Below, piece by piece: positions 1-7,588 of a stretch of 64,000 nucleotides of DNA. The stretch is from positions 1-64,000 of the forward strand of contig JAEPON010000008.1 in NCBI GenBank assembly GCA_017642895.1, in the 5' to 3' direction. The position numbers and the translations under genes were made by a program. The notes beneath the pieces are model-generated. The model ran no database searches, was not told the DNA's origin, and saw only the letters and a list, made by a program, of their open reading frames with translations. Numbering within the stretch: position 1 is the first letter of the stretch; the number at the start of each line of letters is the position of its first letter. Source of the stretch: Roseitalea sp. Lineage in GTDB: Bacteria; Pseudomonadota; Alphaproteobacteria; Rhizobiales; Rhizobiaceae.

Positions 1-194
1 CTCGGTCAATAAAGGCACGACGACGGGCGGGGCTCAGAAGTTTCCCTTTGCCGCCTCCGCCAAAATCAGCTTGTCGAGAGTCAAGTCTGACACGGCTTTG
101 CGCAACCGCTCGTTCTCTTTCTGAAGCCGCTTGAGTTCCTTAAGTTGATCCGTGCCCATTCCACCGTACTTCTTCTTCCAACGGCACTCAGGTT
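1..194 (-). pseudogene. IS3-family transposase fragment (orfA 3' part, orfB 5' start)
   Basis: Translation of the minus strand gives the C-terminal half of an IS3-family OrfA: a RWKKKYGGM block, then a leucine-zipper-like KRLQKENERLRKAV stretch and the usual ending LDKLILAEAAKGNF with a stop at 34-36. A second frame overlapping this stop reads LLSPARRRAFIDR, the typical beginning of OrfB, and runs off the left edge. The helix-turn-helix N-terminus of OrfA is missing because the sequence stops being homologous exactly where the terminal repeat of the neighbouring IS3 element begins (195). This is a remnant of a second IS3-family copy, broken by the insertion or by recombination. Whether OrfB continues intact outside the window is unknown. 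Confidence 0.75.
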
Positions 195-208
195 TGACCT
201 GCTCCCCT
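195..208 (+). repeat. IS3 element left terminal inverted repeat
   Basis: The sequence TGACCTGCTCCCCT is the inverted copy of 1462-1475. Partial identity continues inward (TGTCC, CG, GTTAGC and TGTTC blocks are shared at matching distances). Confidence 0.85.
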
Positions 209-712
209 AATTGTCCGCGTTTATAAGTTAGCTCTGTTCATGGTGTGGACCGCTGTGGACCGGGTTGCAAATTGGTGCGGTGTGAGCCCGTCCGGGCTCG
301 AATGTGGTCGCGTGAGATTGTAGTCGATCCTCCAGTCTTCGATCAGGTGTCGGGCATGCCGGTAGCTGGCAAACAGATGCTCGTTGAGACATTCGTCCCT
401 GAGCCGGCCGATGAAGCTCTCTACCAGACCGTTCTGCATCGGTTTGCCTGGGGCGATGTAGTGCCATTCGACACGCCGGTCCTGCTGCCATTTCAAGATG
501 GCGTTCGAGGTCAATTCGCTGCCATTGTCGCTGACCACCATGCAGGGATAGCCGCGCCGTTCGGCGATGGCGTCCAGTTCCCTTGCTGCGCGCTCGCCTG
601 AGATTGCGTTGTCGACGATCGTGGCCAGGCATTCCCGGCTGAAGTCATCGATCACGCACAGGATCCGGAACCGCCGACCGTCGGCGAGTGTGTCATGGGC
701 GAAGTCCTGGCT

Positions 713-751
713 CCCATTGCCCGGCAGGCGATGCGCAGCATCGCCGAGAGG
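713..751 (+). repeat. Short palindromic insertion inside OrfB, copy 1
   Basis: About 39 bp not expected in an IS3 OrfB, placed between the codons for GANQR and SQDFAHD. It contains the block CCGGCAGGC, a perfect hairpin at 727-745 (GGCGATGC, loop GCA, GCATCGCC) and the block GCCGAGAGG. A related segment in opposite orientation lies at 919-958. Confidence 0.5.
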
Positions 752-918
752 AGGCGCTGGTTGGCACCTTGCGGGATTGCCATGGGCGCCCGTGTGCCGA
801 TGGCACGCTTGCGGCCGCCACGCTTGCGCACGGTCAGCCGCTCCTACTTGTACAGGCGATAGAGCTTCTTCCAGTTGACCGCGACGCCCTCCCGCTTGAG
901 CAGGATGTGCAGGCGCCG

Positions 919-958
919 CCTCTCGGCATTCGCTTCGCGATTGCCTGCCGGCCAGCGG
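919..958 (-). repeat. Short palindromic insertion inside OrfB, copy 2 (inverted)
   Basis: About 40 bp inserted between the codons for RFGY and RRLHILL. Read on the minus strand it has the same end blocks as copy 1, CCGGCAGGC and GCCGAGAGG, around a different, imperfectly self-complementary middle. The two copies therefore face each other in the same gene. Confidence 0.5.
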
Positions 959-1143
959 ATAGCCAAAACGGCGGCGTTCTGATGCCAATTGCCTGAGCCG
1001 CTGCCTCAACTCGGCATCGTCAGGTCTGGTGGATCGATAGCGATAGACCCGCGGATCGATGCCCACCAAACCACAGGCCCGGCGCTGCGAATAACCCCTG
1101 TGTTCGATGGCCCAGCTCACGGCATTCCTCCTTGAGCCGGGCG

Positions 1144-1410
1144 TCAGAAGTTTTTTCCAAGCATCTCGCGGAGTGTCGATACATCCAACACCGACTCCGC
1201 CAGAAGCTTCTTCAGCTTCGCGTTCTCCTCCTCCAGCGCCTTCAGCCGCTTGGCATCGGACACATCCATGCCGCCGAACTTCTTGCGCCAAGTGTAGAAG
1301 GTGGCATCCGAGATGCCATATTTGCGGCACAGATCAGCCGCCGACATGCCCGCTTGATGTTCCTTCAGAATGCCGATGATCTGTTCATCAGAAAACCGTG
1401 ATCGTTTCAT
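1144..1410 (-). CDS. IS3-family transposase OrfA
   Basis: An 88-residue protein with the N-terminal helix-turn-helix of IS3-family OrfA proteins ([18 protein letters not shown], then [23 protein letters not shown]) followed by a coiled-coil segment rich in K, E and L. It would bind the terminal inverted repeats and fuse with OrfB by programmed -1 frameshifting. An A6C slippery heptamer lies on the minus strand at 1150-1156, just before the stop codon, which is the standard position for this frameshift. The frame is intact, but the partner OrfB is damaged, so the element is probably immobile unless helped in trans. Confidence 0.9.
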   Translation of the reverse strand: MKRSRFSDEQIIGILKEHQAGMSAADLCRKYGISDATFYTWRKKFGGMDVSDAKRLKALEEENAKLKKLLAESVLDVSTLREMLGKNF

Positions 1411-1461
1411 TGCCTGTCTCCTTGGTCAGGGAACAGGCTAACCCCAAACCGAGGACATTCC

Positions 1462-1475
1462 AGGGGAGCAGGTCA
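1462..1475 (-). repeat. IS3 element right terminal inverted repeat
   Basis: Reverse complement is TGACCTGCTCCCCT, identical to the left end at 195-208. On the minus strand it immediately follows the RYAPSS codons of the truncated IS481 transposase. Confidence 0.85.
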
Positions 1476-2395
1476 GGGAGGACGGCGCGTAGCGGTCGGC
1501 CGGCACAGCCATGTCGAACGCCTGATGCGGGCGTTCGGTGTTGAATGTCTCTATGAAGTCGTCGAACTTGCCTTGCTGCTCGAGGAAGGTGACGGCGGCC
1601 GGCTTGGTCGCTTCCTGCTTCAATGTCAGATGCATGCGCTCGTGCCGTCCGTTTTGCTGAGGGTGACCGGGCTTGATGCGTTCGATCTCGATGCCCAGCC
1701 TGAGCCACCACACGGACAGTTTGGACAGGTTGAACAGCGCGTTGGGGTTGGCAAAGGGCACGCCGTTGTCGGTGCGGACGTCGGCCGGCATGCCGAAATC
1801 CTTGAAGGCGCGCTCGAAAACACTGAACGCATAGACTTCCTTGGTGGTGTGCAACGCCTCGCAGGCGATCAAATAGCGGCTGGCATGGTCGCTGATCGTC
1901 AAAGGATAGCAGTAGCGCCGGTCGGCGAGCATGAACTCGCCCTTGTAGTCGGCGCACCACAGATCGTTGGGCTGCAGGCCGGAAGACAGCGTGGTGCCGG
2001 TTGCCTTGTTGCGGCGGCGCTTCCTGTGCTTGACCAGACCGTGGCGGTCGAGAACGGCATGCACCGTCGAGATGGCGGGGCAATGCACATCCGGATAGAG
2101 CCGCCTGAGCCGTTCGCGGATCTTCGGCGCGCCCCAGTTGGGCCGCTCCCGCTTCAGGCGCACGATCAGCGTCTCGATCTGAAAGGAAGGGGAGTTGGTT
2201 CGCCTGCCGATAGGGCCGCCGCGAACGGTCGGTCAGCCCGTGAAGTCCGCTGTCGCGGTAGCGCTTCAGGAGCTTGTAGCCGGTCTTGCGCGAGATATTG
2301 AAGTCCCGGCAGACGGGCGACATCGGATCGCCGTCGAGCAACCGGGCAACAAATCGAAGACGTTCCTCCATTACCGAACTCACTTTCCGCGGCAT
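1476..2395 (-). pseudogene. IS481-family transposase, frameshifted and C-terminally truncated
   Basis: The N-terminal part (from ATG at 2395) is a helix-turn-helix module reading PRKVSSVMEERLRFVARLL and then RKTGYKLLKRYRDSG. A small indel at about 2182-2185 shifts the frame, after which QIETLIVRLKRERPNWG and a complete integrase core follow, with catalytic positions visible in LWCADYKGEF, VRTDNGVPFA and NGRHERMH. The protein breaks off after RYAPSS, at the exact start of the IS3 terminal repeat; intact members continue for roughly another 90 residues. The gene cannot encode a functional transposase. Confidence 0.85.
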
Positions 2396-2473
2396 CAACA
2401 CCTCCGGCAAAAGCTCAAAGGTGTTACCCATGTGTCCGGTGCGTTCCGTCACCTATGTCTCAGGTCGCTCACA
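1476..2473 (-). mobile_element. IS481-family insertion sequence, truncated
   Basis: Remnant of an IS481-type element. The outer end is placed at about 2473, where the minus strand reads TGTGAGCGACCTGAGACATA, similar in style to termini of this family; a related half-repeat (GTGTCCGG) occurs just inside, near 2431-2438. The other end was lost where the IS3 element begins. The transposase inside is both truncated and frameshifted. Confidence 0.7.
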
Positions 2474-2493
2474 TTGATATACAATGATGTTTC

Positions 2494-2514
2494 AGCCCGC
2501 CCATTCGGCGGGCT
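2494..2514. terminator. GC-rich stem-loop, possible terminator
   Basis: A perfect 8-bp stem AGCCCGCC / GGCGGGCT around a CATTC loop in the space between the IS481 end and the ABC transporter ATPase gene. There is no clear run of T on either side, so a transcription terminator for the minus-strand operon is only likely. The remaining sequence to 2676 shows nothing recognisable. Confidence 0.4.
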
Positions 2515-2676
2515 TATTGCATTATGGCGCCATTTCGCCACGGTGTATCCAATGTGATCCGAGCGCTTTGGCTCGACCTTCCGATGGACGCCAGAGGCGC
2601 CTTTTTGCGGCTGCAAGGAGATCGTGATTGCCAACGCGATAGCTGACGAAAAACCTCTCGGATCGGTCGGGCTTAC

Positions 2677-3774
2677 CTAATCCGACATTCCATCCGTTTC
2701 GATCCGCTCGCCCGTCCCCTCGTCGAACAGATGCACCTTTGCCGGATCCGGCCTGATCGCGATGGTCTGGCCCGGCGAAAGTGTCATTCGCTCGCGGATC
2801 GCGCACAGGACCTCGATGCCGCTGGCGTCCAGGATCAGATGGGTGTCGCTTCCCGTCGGTTCGATCAGCCGGAGGGTTGCCGTGGCGCATGTTTCCTTAT
2901 CTGGTGCAACCGCGATGTTCTCCGGGCGGATACCATAGACAAGACGCCGGCCGACGAGAGCCTTAGAAACTGCGCCGCTTAGCGGCAGAGCCGCGCCGGT
3001 GTCGGCTGCGAACATCTGGCCGGAACCACCGGCACCCACCGTTCCAGGTATCAGATTCATTGTAGGTGAACCGATGAAGCTGGCCACGAACGTGTTCGCC
3101 GGGCGGTCATAAAGGTCCAGCGGAGCGCCGATCTGCTCGATCACGCCATCGCGCATCACCACGATCCGGTCGGCCATAGTCATGGCCTCCACTTGGTCAT
3201 GGGTGACGTAGATCATGGTGTTGCGCAGGGTCTGGTGCAGCTGCTTGATCTCCGAACGCATCTGTACGCGCAACTGGGCGTCGAGGTTCGACAAAGGCTC
3301 GTCGAACAAAAACACCTTGCTATCGCGGACTATGGCGCGCCCCATAGCGACGCGCTGGCGCTGACCTCCGGAAAGCTGTCCGGGGAAACGCTCTAGCAGA
3401 GCCTGCAGGCCGAGAATGCCGGCCGCGCGTGAGACATTGTCGCCGATCGTCTTGGGCGGCGCCTTCTTCAGCCGCATGGAAAAGCCCATGTTCTCGGTGA
3501 CGGTCATGTGCGGATAAAGCGCATAATTCTGGAATACCATGGCGATGTTGCGTTCGCGCGGGGTCAGTTCGTTGACCACCCGCCCGCCGATGGAGATCTG
3601 CCCGCCGGTGATGTCCTCGAGCCCGGCGATCAGCCGCAGCAACGTTGACTTGCCGCAGCCGGACGGGCCGACCAGGGCGACGAATTCACCATCCTCGATA
3701 TGGACGCTCACCCCCTTGAGCGCAGCCACGCTGCCGAATGTTTTGCGCACCTCTTGGATACCAACCACCGCCAT
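2677..3774 (-). CDS. ugpC: ABC transporter ATP-binding protein, CUT1/UgpC-MalK type
   Basis: Energises the sugar-type importer encoded at 7589-10678. The Walker A motif GPSGCGKST, the Q-loop in VFQNYALYPHMTV, the signature LSGGQRQRVAMGRAI and Walker B VFLFDEPLSNLDA are all present, followed by the H-loop in YVTHDQVEAMTMAD and a C-terminal TOBE/OB-fold regulatory region as in MalK and UgpC. About 365 residues is the usual size. The ATG at 3774 is preferred because GGGAGG lies about 6 bp before it; a second ATG at 3777 and a TTG at 3780 are in frame. It is the last gene of its operon and overlaps or abuts the stop of the metallo-hydrolase. The substrate is not known. Confidence 0.9.
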   Translation of the reverse strand: MAVVGIQEVRKTFGSVAALKGVSVHIEDGEFVALVGPSGCGKSTLLRLIAGLEDITGGQISIGGRVVNELTPRERNIAMVFQNYALYPHMTVTENMGFSMRLKKAPPKTIGDNVSRAAGILGLQALLERFPGQLSGGQRQRVAMGRAIVRDSKVFLFDEPLSNLDAQLRVQMRSEIKQLHQTLRNTMIYVTHDQVEAMTMADRIVVMRDGVIEQIGAPLDLYDRPANTFVASFIGSPTMNLIPGTVGAGGSGQMFAADTGAALPLSGAVSKALVGRRLVYGIRPENIAVAPDKETCATATLRLIEPTGSDTHLILDASGIEVLCAIRERMTLSPGQTIAIRPDPAKVHLFDEGTGERIETDGMSD

Positions 3775-3776
3775 CA

Positions 3777-4535
3777 TCAACCTCCCGCCGGCCTGAAGGG
3801 CCGGTCATGACCGCAGATCACCAGGCTCGGCTCGAGCCTCTGGAGCCGGTCAAGCGACGCGTTGAGCTGGGCCAATTGCTCGGGGCCGTACCATTGCGAG
3901 AAGGTCCGATTGGTGTATTCGGACCTGGTCATGGTCGTGTCGCCGGCGATCAGCACGCGGTCCTCGGCAGTCTCGACAAGCAGCGAGATATGGCCGGCGG
4001 TGTGGCCCGGCGTTGGAATAGCCATGACGCCCGACATCAGTTCGGTCGGCGCGCCGATTTCGGTGATCGCGCCCATCATGGACGTCTTGGCCTCGACGAT
4101 CGGCGCGCCCTCAATGGCCGTCATCTCGGCCAGCTCTCCCGCCCCAAGCACCCATGGCTTGCCGGGCAGATGAACGATCGCCGCGGCATGATCGGTATGT
4201 GTGTGCGTGGTCACGACGACGTCAATATCGTCATAGGAAAGGCCGCGGCTCGCTAATGCGTGCCACAGGATCGAATAGGCGCCAATATGATGGTTGCCCG
4301 GATCGACCAGCATCGTCTTGTCGCCGCGGACGAGGACTGTCGAAGCGACAGGCAGGAACCCCACATTGGTGCGAAAGATCGGCGCGCCATCGTCCGGCGT
4401 CACGCCAAGCATACGTTCCATGCGGTCGAGCTGCTGGTCGGGATCTGCCGCGAACATGTAGACCAGTTCGTCGCTGTCCCAGCGAAAACGCAGGCAAACC
4501 GGATGAATGATGACCTCGACCGTGTTCGCGCTCAT
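3777..4535 (-). CDS. MBL-fold metallo-hydrolase
   Basis: A metallo-beta-lactamase-fold enzyme of 252 residues. The dinuclear metal-binding signature HTHTDH is at residues 111-116, with the further histidine in PGHTAGHISL and the aspartate in IAGDTTM at the expected places. Such enzymes hydrolyse lactones, thioesters, amides or other esters, so the fold alone does not give a substrate. The start is fixed by an ATGA overlap with the stop of the upstream gene. Its place in the ABC-importer operon suggests ring opening or ester cleavage of the imported compound, which is an inference. Confidence 0.85.
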   Translation of the reverse strand: MSANTVEVIIHPVCLRFRWDSDELVYMFAADPDQQLDRMERMLGVTPDDGAPIFRTNVGFLPVASTVLVRGDKTMLVDPGNHHIGAYSILWHALASRGLSYDDIDVVVTTHTHTDHAAAIVHLPGKPWVLGAGELAEMTAIEGAPIVEAKTSMMGAITEIGAPTELMSGVMAIPTPGHTAGHISLLVETAEDRVLIAGDTTMTRSEYTNRTFSQWYGPEQLAQLNASLDRLQRLEPSLVICGHDRPFRPAGG

Positions 4536-5758
4536 GGCCGTCCCTCCGCCTGGGCCGGTGGATGGCTTGCGAGCCCGTCGCGGATCCACTCGAGCGTGTC
4601 CAGCGCCATGAAGCTGTAATTGTAGAAAGTGAAGCCGGATGCCCGGGCCTTTGTCGCGGCAAGTTGATCGGCCAGGCCTGTGGGGCTGTTGGTTTGCGGC
4701 AAAATGGCGCGAATTGCCGGCACCTGGCGTATGCCGTCGCCGACCACGTCACTGTATGTTTCAACGCGCGCCGTCAGCGTATCAGGGTCGGTGAAGTAGA
4801 AGGTGGGATGCAACTCGTCGATTGCCGGAATGATGCGGTCGAGATCGTTGCCATTCTGCCAACATCGGCCATGCGGTCCGAGCGGATAGAGCGGACCGAA
4901 ATCGAGGCATGCAATCGTTGCTTTGCGGTCGTTGCGCCGGATCGTGGCGGCGGCCTCGACAATGAGATCGGTCGGCCCAGCGCCGCGCACTTTGAGATAA
5001 CTGCCGAAGGCGCCATCGGCGCCTGCCTCCAGTTCGGCCCAGCCCATCGGCTCGCGCGCCTTTCCGGCGAGAGCATCGTCGACCGTCTGGCGCACCCAGG
5101 CACGAACCGCGTGGAAATCCACACCCGCATCGGTCAAGCGGCGCATACAGGCCGGACAGAAGCAAAGCGAACTCAAGAACTCAATATCGGCGTCGAGCGG
5201 AACGCCGATCACCTCATGATGATGACCGTGGCGCAATGGCAGATATTCGATCGATTCGATCAAAATCCGGTCGAAAACCCCCATCGACGCTATGTCCTCC
5301 ATTACGCTGAGAACAAGGTCGCCGACCTGCCCGTTGGAGGGGCACAGCGTGTGTGTGATCCGGTCGCCCCAGGGGTTTTCGACCACCACCTCTGGGTGCG
5401 CCGTGCCGACACCGGAATTGTGCAAAACCGGCATCCAGGCGGTTAGCGATACGTCGCGCCTGCGCGCCGCGTCCGCGAGCGTGGGCCAGAAGTCTTGCCA
5501 GTTGTCGGTCAGATCACTGATCGGCGGAGCAAGCTTATGGGACCGATGCCAGGCGCCCGGCCGGTAGTAGAGCGCGCCGGGCGTCGGGAAATAGGTGCGC
5601 CGCCGTGGATTGTGCGGCAAAAAGAACATGCCCGAATGATACCATGTTGTGAGATACAGCGTGTTCAGCCCGGCACGTTCGACCGCGTCCAGAACCACTT
5701 CGGCACCCTCATCGATGATGTCCCAGGGATAAGCATAAAGGCCCAGCGGCGGTTTCAT
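4532..5758 (-). CDS. Uncharacterised protein, probable TIM-barrel hydrolase
   Basis: A 408-residue cytoplasmic protein without signal peptide. The pattern resembles glycoside-hydrolase-like TIM barrels: alternating strand and helix segments, an early LYAYPWDI and LYLTTWYHSG, an acidic loop in DRILIESIEYLPLRHGHHHE at about 163-182, and late strands ending in FTFYNYSFM. A CFCPAC cluster at residues 199-204 could bind a metal or form a disulphide. I do not recognise a named family. It is translationally coupled on both sides by ATGA overlaps, with the creatininase-family gene upstream and the MBL-fold gene downstream, so it probably acts on the same imported compound. Confidence 0.7.
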   Translation of the reverse strand: MKPPLGLYAYPWDIIDEGAEVVLDAVERAGLNTLYLTTWYHSGMFFLPHNPRRRTYFPTPGALYYRPGAWHRSHKLAPPISDLTDNWQDFWPTLADAARRRDVSLTAWMPVLHNSGVGTAHPEVVVENPWGDRITHTLCPSNGQVGDLVLSVMEDIASMGVFDRILIESIEYLPLRHGHHHEVIGVPLDADIEFLSSLCFCPACMRRLTDAGVDFHAVRAWVRQTVDDALAGKAREPMGWAELEAGADGAFGSYLKVRGAGPTDLIVEAAATIRRNDRKATIACLDFGPLYPLGPHGRCWQNGNDLDRIIPAIDELHPTFYFTDPDTLTARVETYSDVVGDGIRQVPAIRAILPQTNSPTGLADQLAATKARASGFTFYNYSFMALDTLEWIRDGLASHPPAQAEGRP

Positions 5759-6558
5759 GTGCGGGTTTCCTCCTTTTCCCCGAGGGGCCAGGTGGCGAAA
5801 TCGGCAAAGAAGGTGGCCAGCCGCGCAACCATCGTCTCCAACAATGCCTCGCCGCGTTCCCCGGTTGCCAGCGTCGGCGCGCCGATGACGCCACTTGGAC
5901 TAAGCTCGCGGAATGTGGCGGCCGACGCCACTGAGCCGCCGGCCAACAGGTCGGCGCCGAAATAGGTGGATCGGTCAAGCAACTGGTCGGCAGCTTCGTC
6001 CATCCGGACCAGATCGGGGCGCGTTGCCAGCATGAGCGCGGTTTCCATCTCGCAGGCGTGCATGATGCCGCCCGTCTCCGATTGGCGCCACGCGGCAAGA
6101 TCGGCGAGCGCGAAATCCCAATAAGAGGCCGCCGCGGCACGGATGCCATGCTCGTAGAACAGCGTCTGAGTGAGGTTCTTGATCAGGTTCATGTTGCCGC
6201 CATGGCCGTTGATGATGGCGATGCGGCGAAAACCGTGACGGGCAAGACTTCGCGCCACATGGCCGACCACGGCGGAAAAGGTGTCGTCATCGAGCGTGAC
6301 GGAGCCTGGAAAACCCATGTGATGGGGCGAGTAGCCGGTCCAAACGGTCGGCGTGACGACAATATCCGTGCCGTCACCTTGCGCCTTTCGTGCGGCCGCC
6401 TCGCAAACCGTTCCGGCCATGTGCGCGTCCACCATCAGCGGCAGATGATGGCCGTGCTGTTCGAACGCGCCGACCGGAATGACGGCGACGGGGTCGCGCT
6501 TCAACAGCGCTTCGACCTCGGGCCATGTGTGTTCGGCCAGCTTCACGTTTTCGCTCAT
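5755..6558 (-). CDS. Creatininase-family amidohydrolase
   Basis: A member of the creatininase superfamily, metal-dependent enzymes that open cyclic amides or hydrolyse formamides. The signature residues are seen in PVGAFEQHGHHLPLMVD near the N-terminus, INGHGGN in the middle and MHACEMETALML further on, which supply the two-metal site. Length (about 267 residues) is normal. ATG at 6558 is preferred over the ORF start at 6564. It lies between the dehydrogenase and the TIM-barrel gene with tight spacing, within the ABC importer operon. True creatinine activity is not implied; many family members act on other amides. Confidence 0.88.
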   Translation of the reverse strand: MSENVKLAEHTWPEVEALLKRDPVAVIPVGAFEQHGHHLPLMVDAHMAGTVCEAAARKAQGDGTDIVVTPTVWTGYSPHHMGFPGSVTLDDDTFSAVVGHVARSLARHGFRRIAIINGHGGNMNLIKNLTQTLFYEHGIRAAAASYWDFALADLAAWRQSETGGIMHACEMETALMLATRPDLVRMDEAADQLLDRSTYFGADLLAGGSVASAATFRELSPSGVIGAPTLATGERGEALLETMVARLATFFADFATWPLGEKEETRT

Positions 6559-6570
6559 CGCCATCCTCCG

Positions 6571-7572
6571 CTACGCAAACTCGGACATTCCGACCGGGCG
6601 CTCTTCTTTGATCGATCGTTTCATGGCGGCGACCACGGCCTCGGCCTTGCGTGCCTCGGCCAGCCCGACAAGCGGCGGCAAATTGGCGTGCGCCCGCGCA
6701 AGGAAGATATCCAGAGACCGTGCCAACGCGCCGCCGACCCCTTCTGGCAGCATTGGCCAGTGCGTGAGGTCCGGCTGGCTGTAGCCCTCTTCCCCAACCA
6801 CCTTCATGCCATGGGACGCGCCCTCGATGACCACCGAGCCACCATCGCCGATCAGCCGGAACGAGGGATCGAGCGGCTCGGGCTGGGTCGGCGGCAGCAC
6901 CCAGGAGGCCTCGAAAATGGCCACCGCGCCGTCGGTGAAACGGATCGTGGCGACCACCGCGTCATGACAGCCATATTGGGCGCACGCGCGCACGACCGCT
7001 TCGGCGTAAACGCGCTCGGCCGGCGCCTGGTTGACGGCCAGTGTCATCTCGATGTCGTGGATCAGCGTCGAGGACAGAAGATCGGTCCAGGGCGCGTATT
7101 TTTCGATGCCCAACCGCGAGCCGACACGCCGGGCGGAAACGCTGACCGGCGCGCCGATTCCACCGTCGGCTATGATTTGCTTCATGCGCGCAAACCGCGG
7201 TTCAGCATGCAAGATGAAGTTGACCGCCGACTCGGCGCCGGCGTCACCAAGCGCTTCGATCAGCGCATCGACATCGTCGAGCGTGCGGCCGAGCGGCTTT
7301 TCCAGCAACATCTTCAGGCCAAGTCCGGCGGCAGCCACTGCCGGTTCATGACGGAAGCTCTCGGGCGTCGCGACAGAGACAGCGTCCAGCATTTCGTCCT
7401 TCAGCAGCGTGCGGTAATCACTGTAGGCCCGACATTGCAGCGACTGGGCCAGTTGTTCGGCGCGAGCCGCATCAGCGTCACACACGGCAACAAGCCGACA
7501 CAGTGGATTGTGCTTAAAAATGCGCGCGTGGAGTTCGCCAATCAGACCCACGCCAATCACGGCTATGCGCAT
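6571..7572 (-). CDS. Gfo/Idh/MocA-family oxidoreductase
   Basis: NAD(P)-dependent dehydrogenase of about 333 residues. The Rossmann fold begins at once with RIAVIGVGLIGELHARIF, the nucleotide-binding motif of this family, followed by LVAVCDAD; the conserved EKPLGRT motif near residue 95 and a C-terminal alpha/beta substrate domain are present. Related enzymes oxidise inositols, sugars and amino-sugar derivatives. ATG at 7572 is chosen because GGGAGAG stands just upstream. The gene follows the second permease by 16 bp, so it is co-transcribed with the importer and probably performs an oxidation on the imported polyol- or sugar-like compound. Confidence 0.9.
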   Translation of the reverse strand: MRIAVIGVGLIGELHARIFKHNPLCRLVAVCDADAARAEQLAQSLQCRAYSDYRTLLKDEMLDAVSVATPESFRHEPAVAAAGLGLKMLLEKPLGRTLDDVDALIEALGDAGAESAVNFILHAEPRFARMKQIIADGGIGAPVSVSARRVGSRLGIEKYAPWTDLLSSTLIHDIEMTLAVNQAPAERVYAEAVVRACAQYGCHDAVVATIRFTDGAVAIFEASWVLPPTQPEPLDPSFRLIGDGGSVVIEGASHGMKVVGEEGYSQPDLTHWPMLPEGVGGALARSLDIFLARAHANLPPLVGLAEARKAEAVVAAMKRSIKEERPVGMSEFA

Positions 7573-7588
7573 GATCTCTCCCATCGAC

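Larger units (their letters stand above)
221..1150 (-). pseudogene. IS3-family transposase OrfB (integrase core), disrupted
   Basis: This is the DDE transposase of the IS3 element. Recognisable parts are an N-terminal segment with [20 protein letters not shown], the integrase core with [13 protein letters not shown] and [11 protein letters not shown], and the C-terminal [16 protein letters not shown] containing the third catalytic residue. The middle is broken: between about 753 and 918 the natural protein is readable only in another frame, and that frame also has a stop at 844-846. Two short inserted segments (about 713-751 and 919-958) cause the two frame changes, and their combined length restores the frame, so a long but partly nonsense reading frame remains. 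The product is unlikely to be an active transposase. Confidence 0.85.
195..1475 (-). mobile_element. IS3-family insertion sequence, about 1.28 kb
   Basis: The element is bounded by inverted repeats that begin TGACCTGCTCCCCT at both ends and keep scattered identity for about 40 bp inward. It contains orfA and a damaged orfB in the usual overlapping arrangement, both read from the right end towards the left. Its right end cuts an IS481-family transposase and its left end cuts another IS3-family orfA. No obvious 3-4 bp target duplication is seen (GTT before the left end, GGG after the right end), which fits recombination after insertion better than a fresh insertion. Confidence 0.85.

Noticed and set aside
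2474..2676. Short minus-strand frames between IS481 and ugpC
   Set aside because: None has a start signal or family-like sequence; only a stem-loop is supported.
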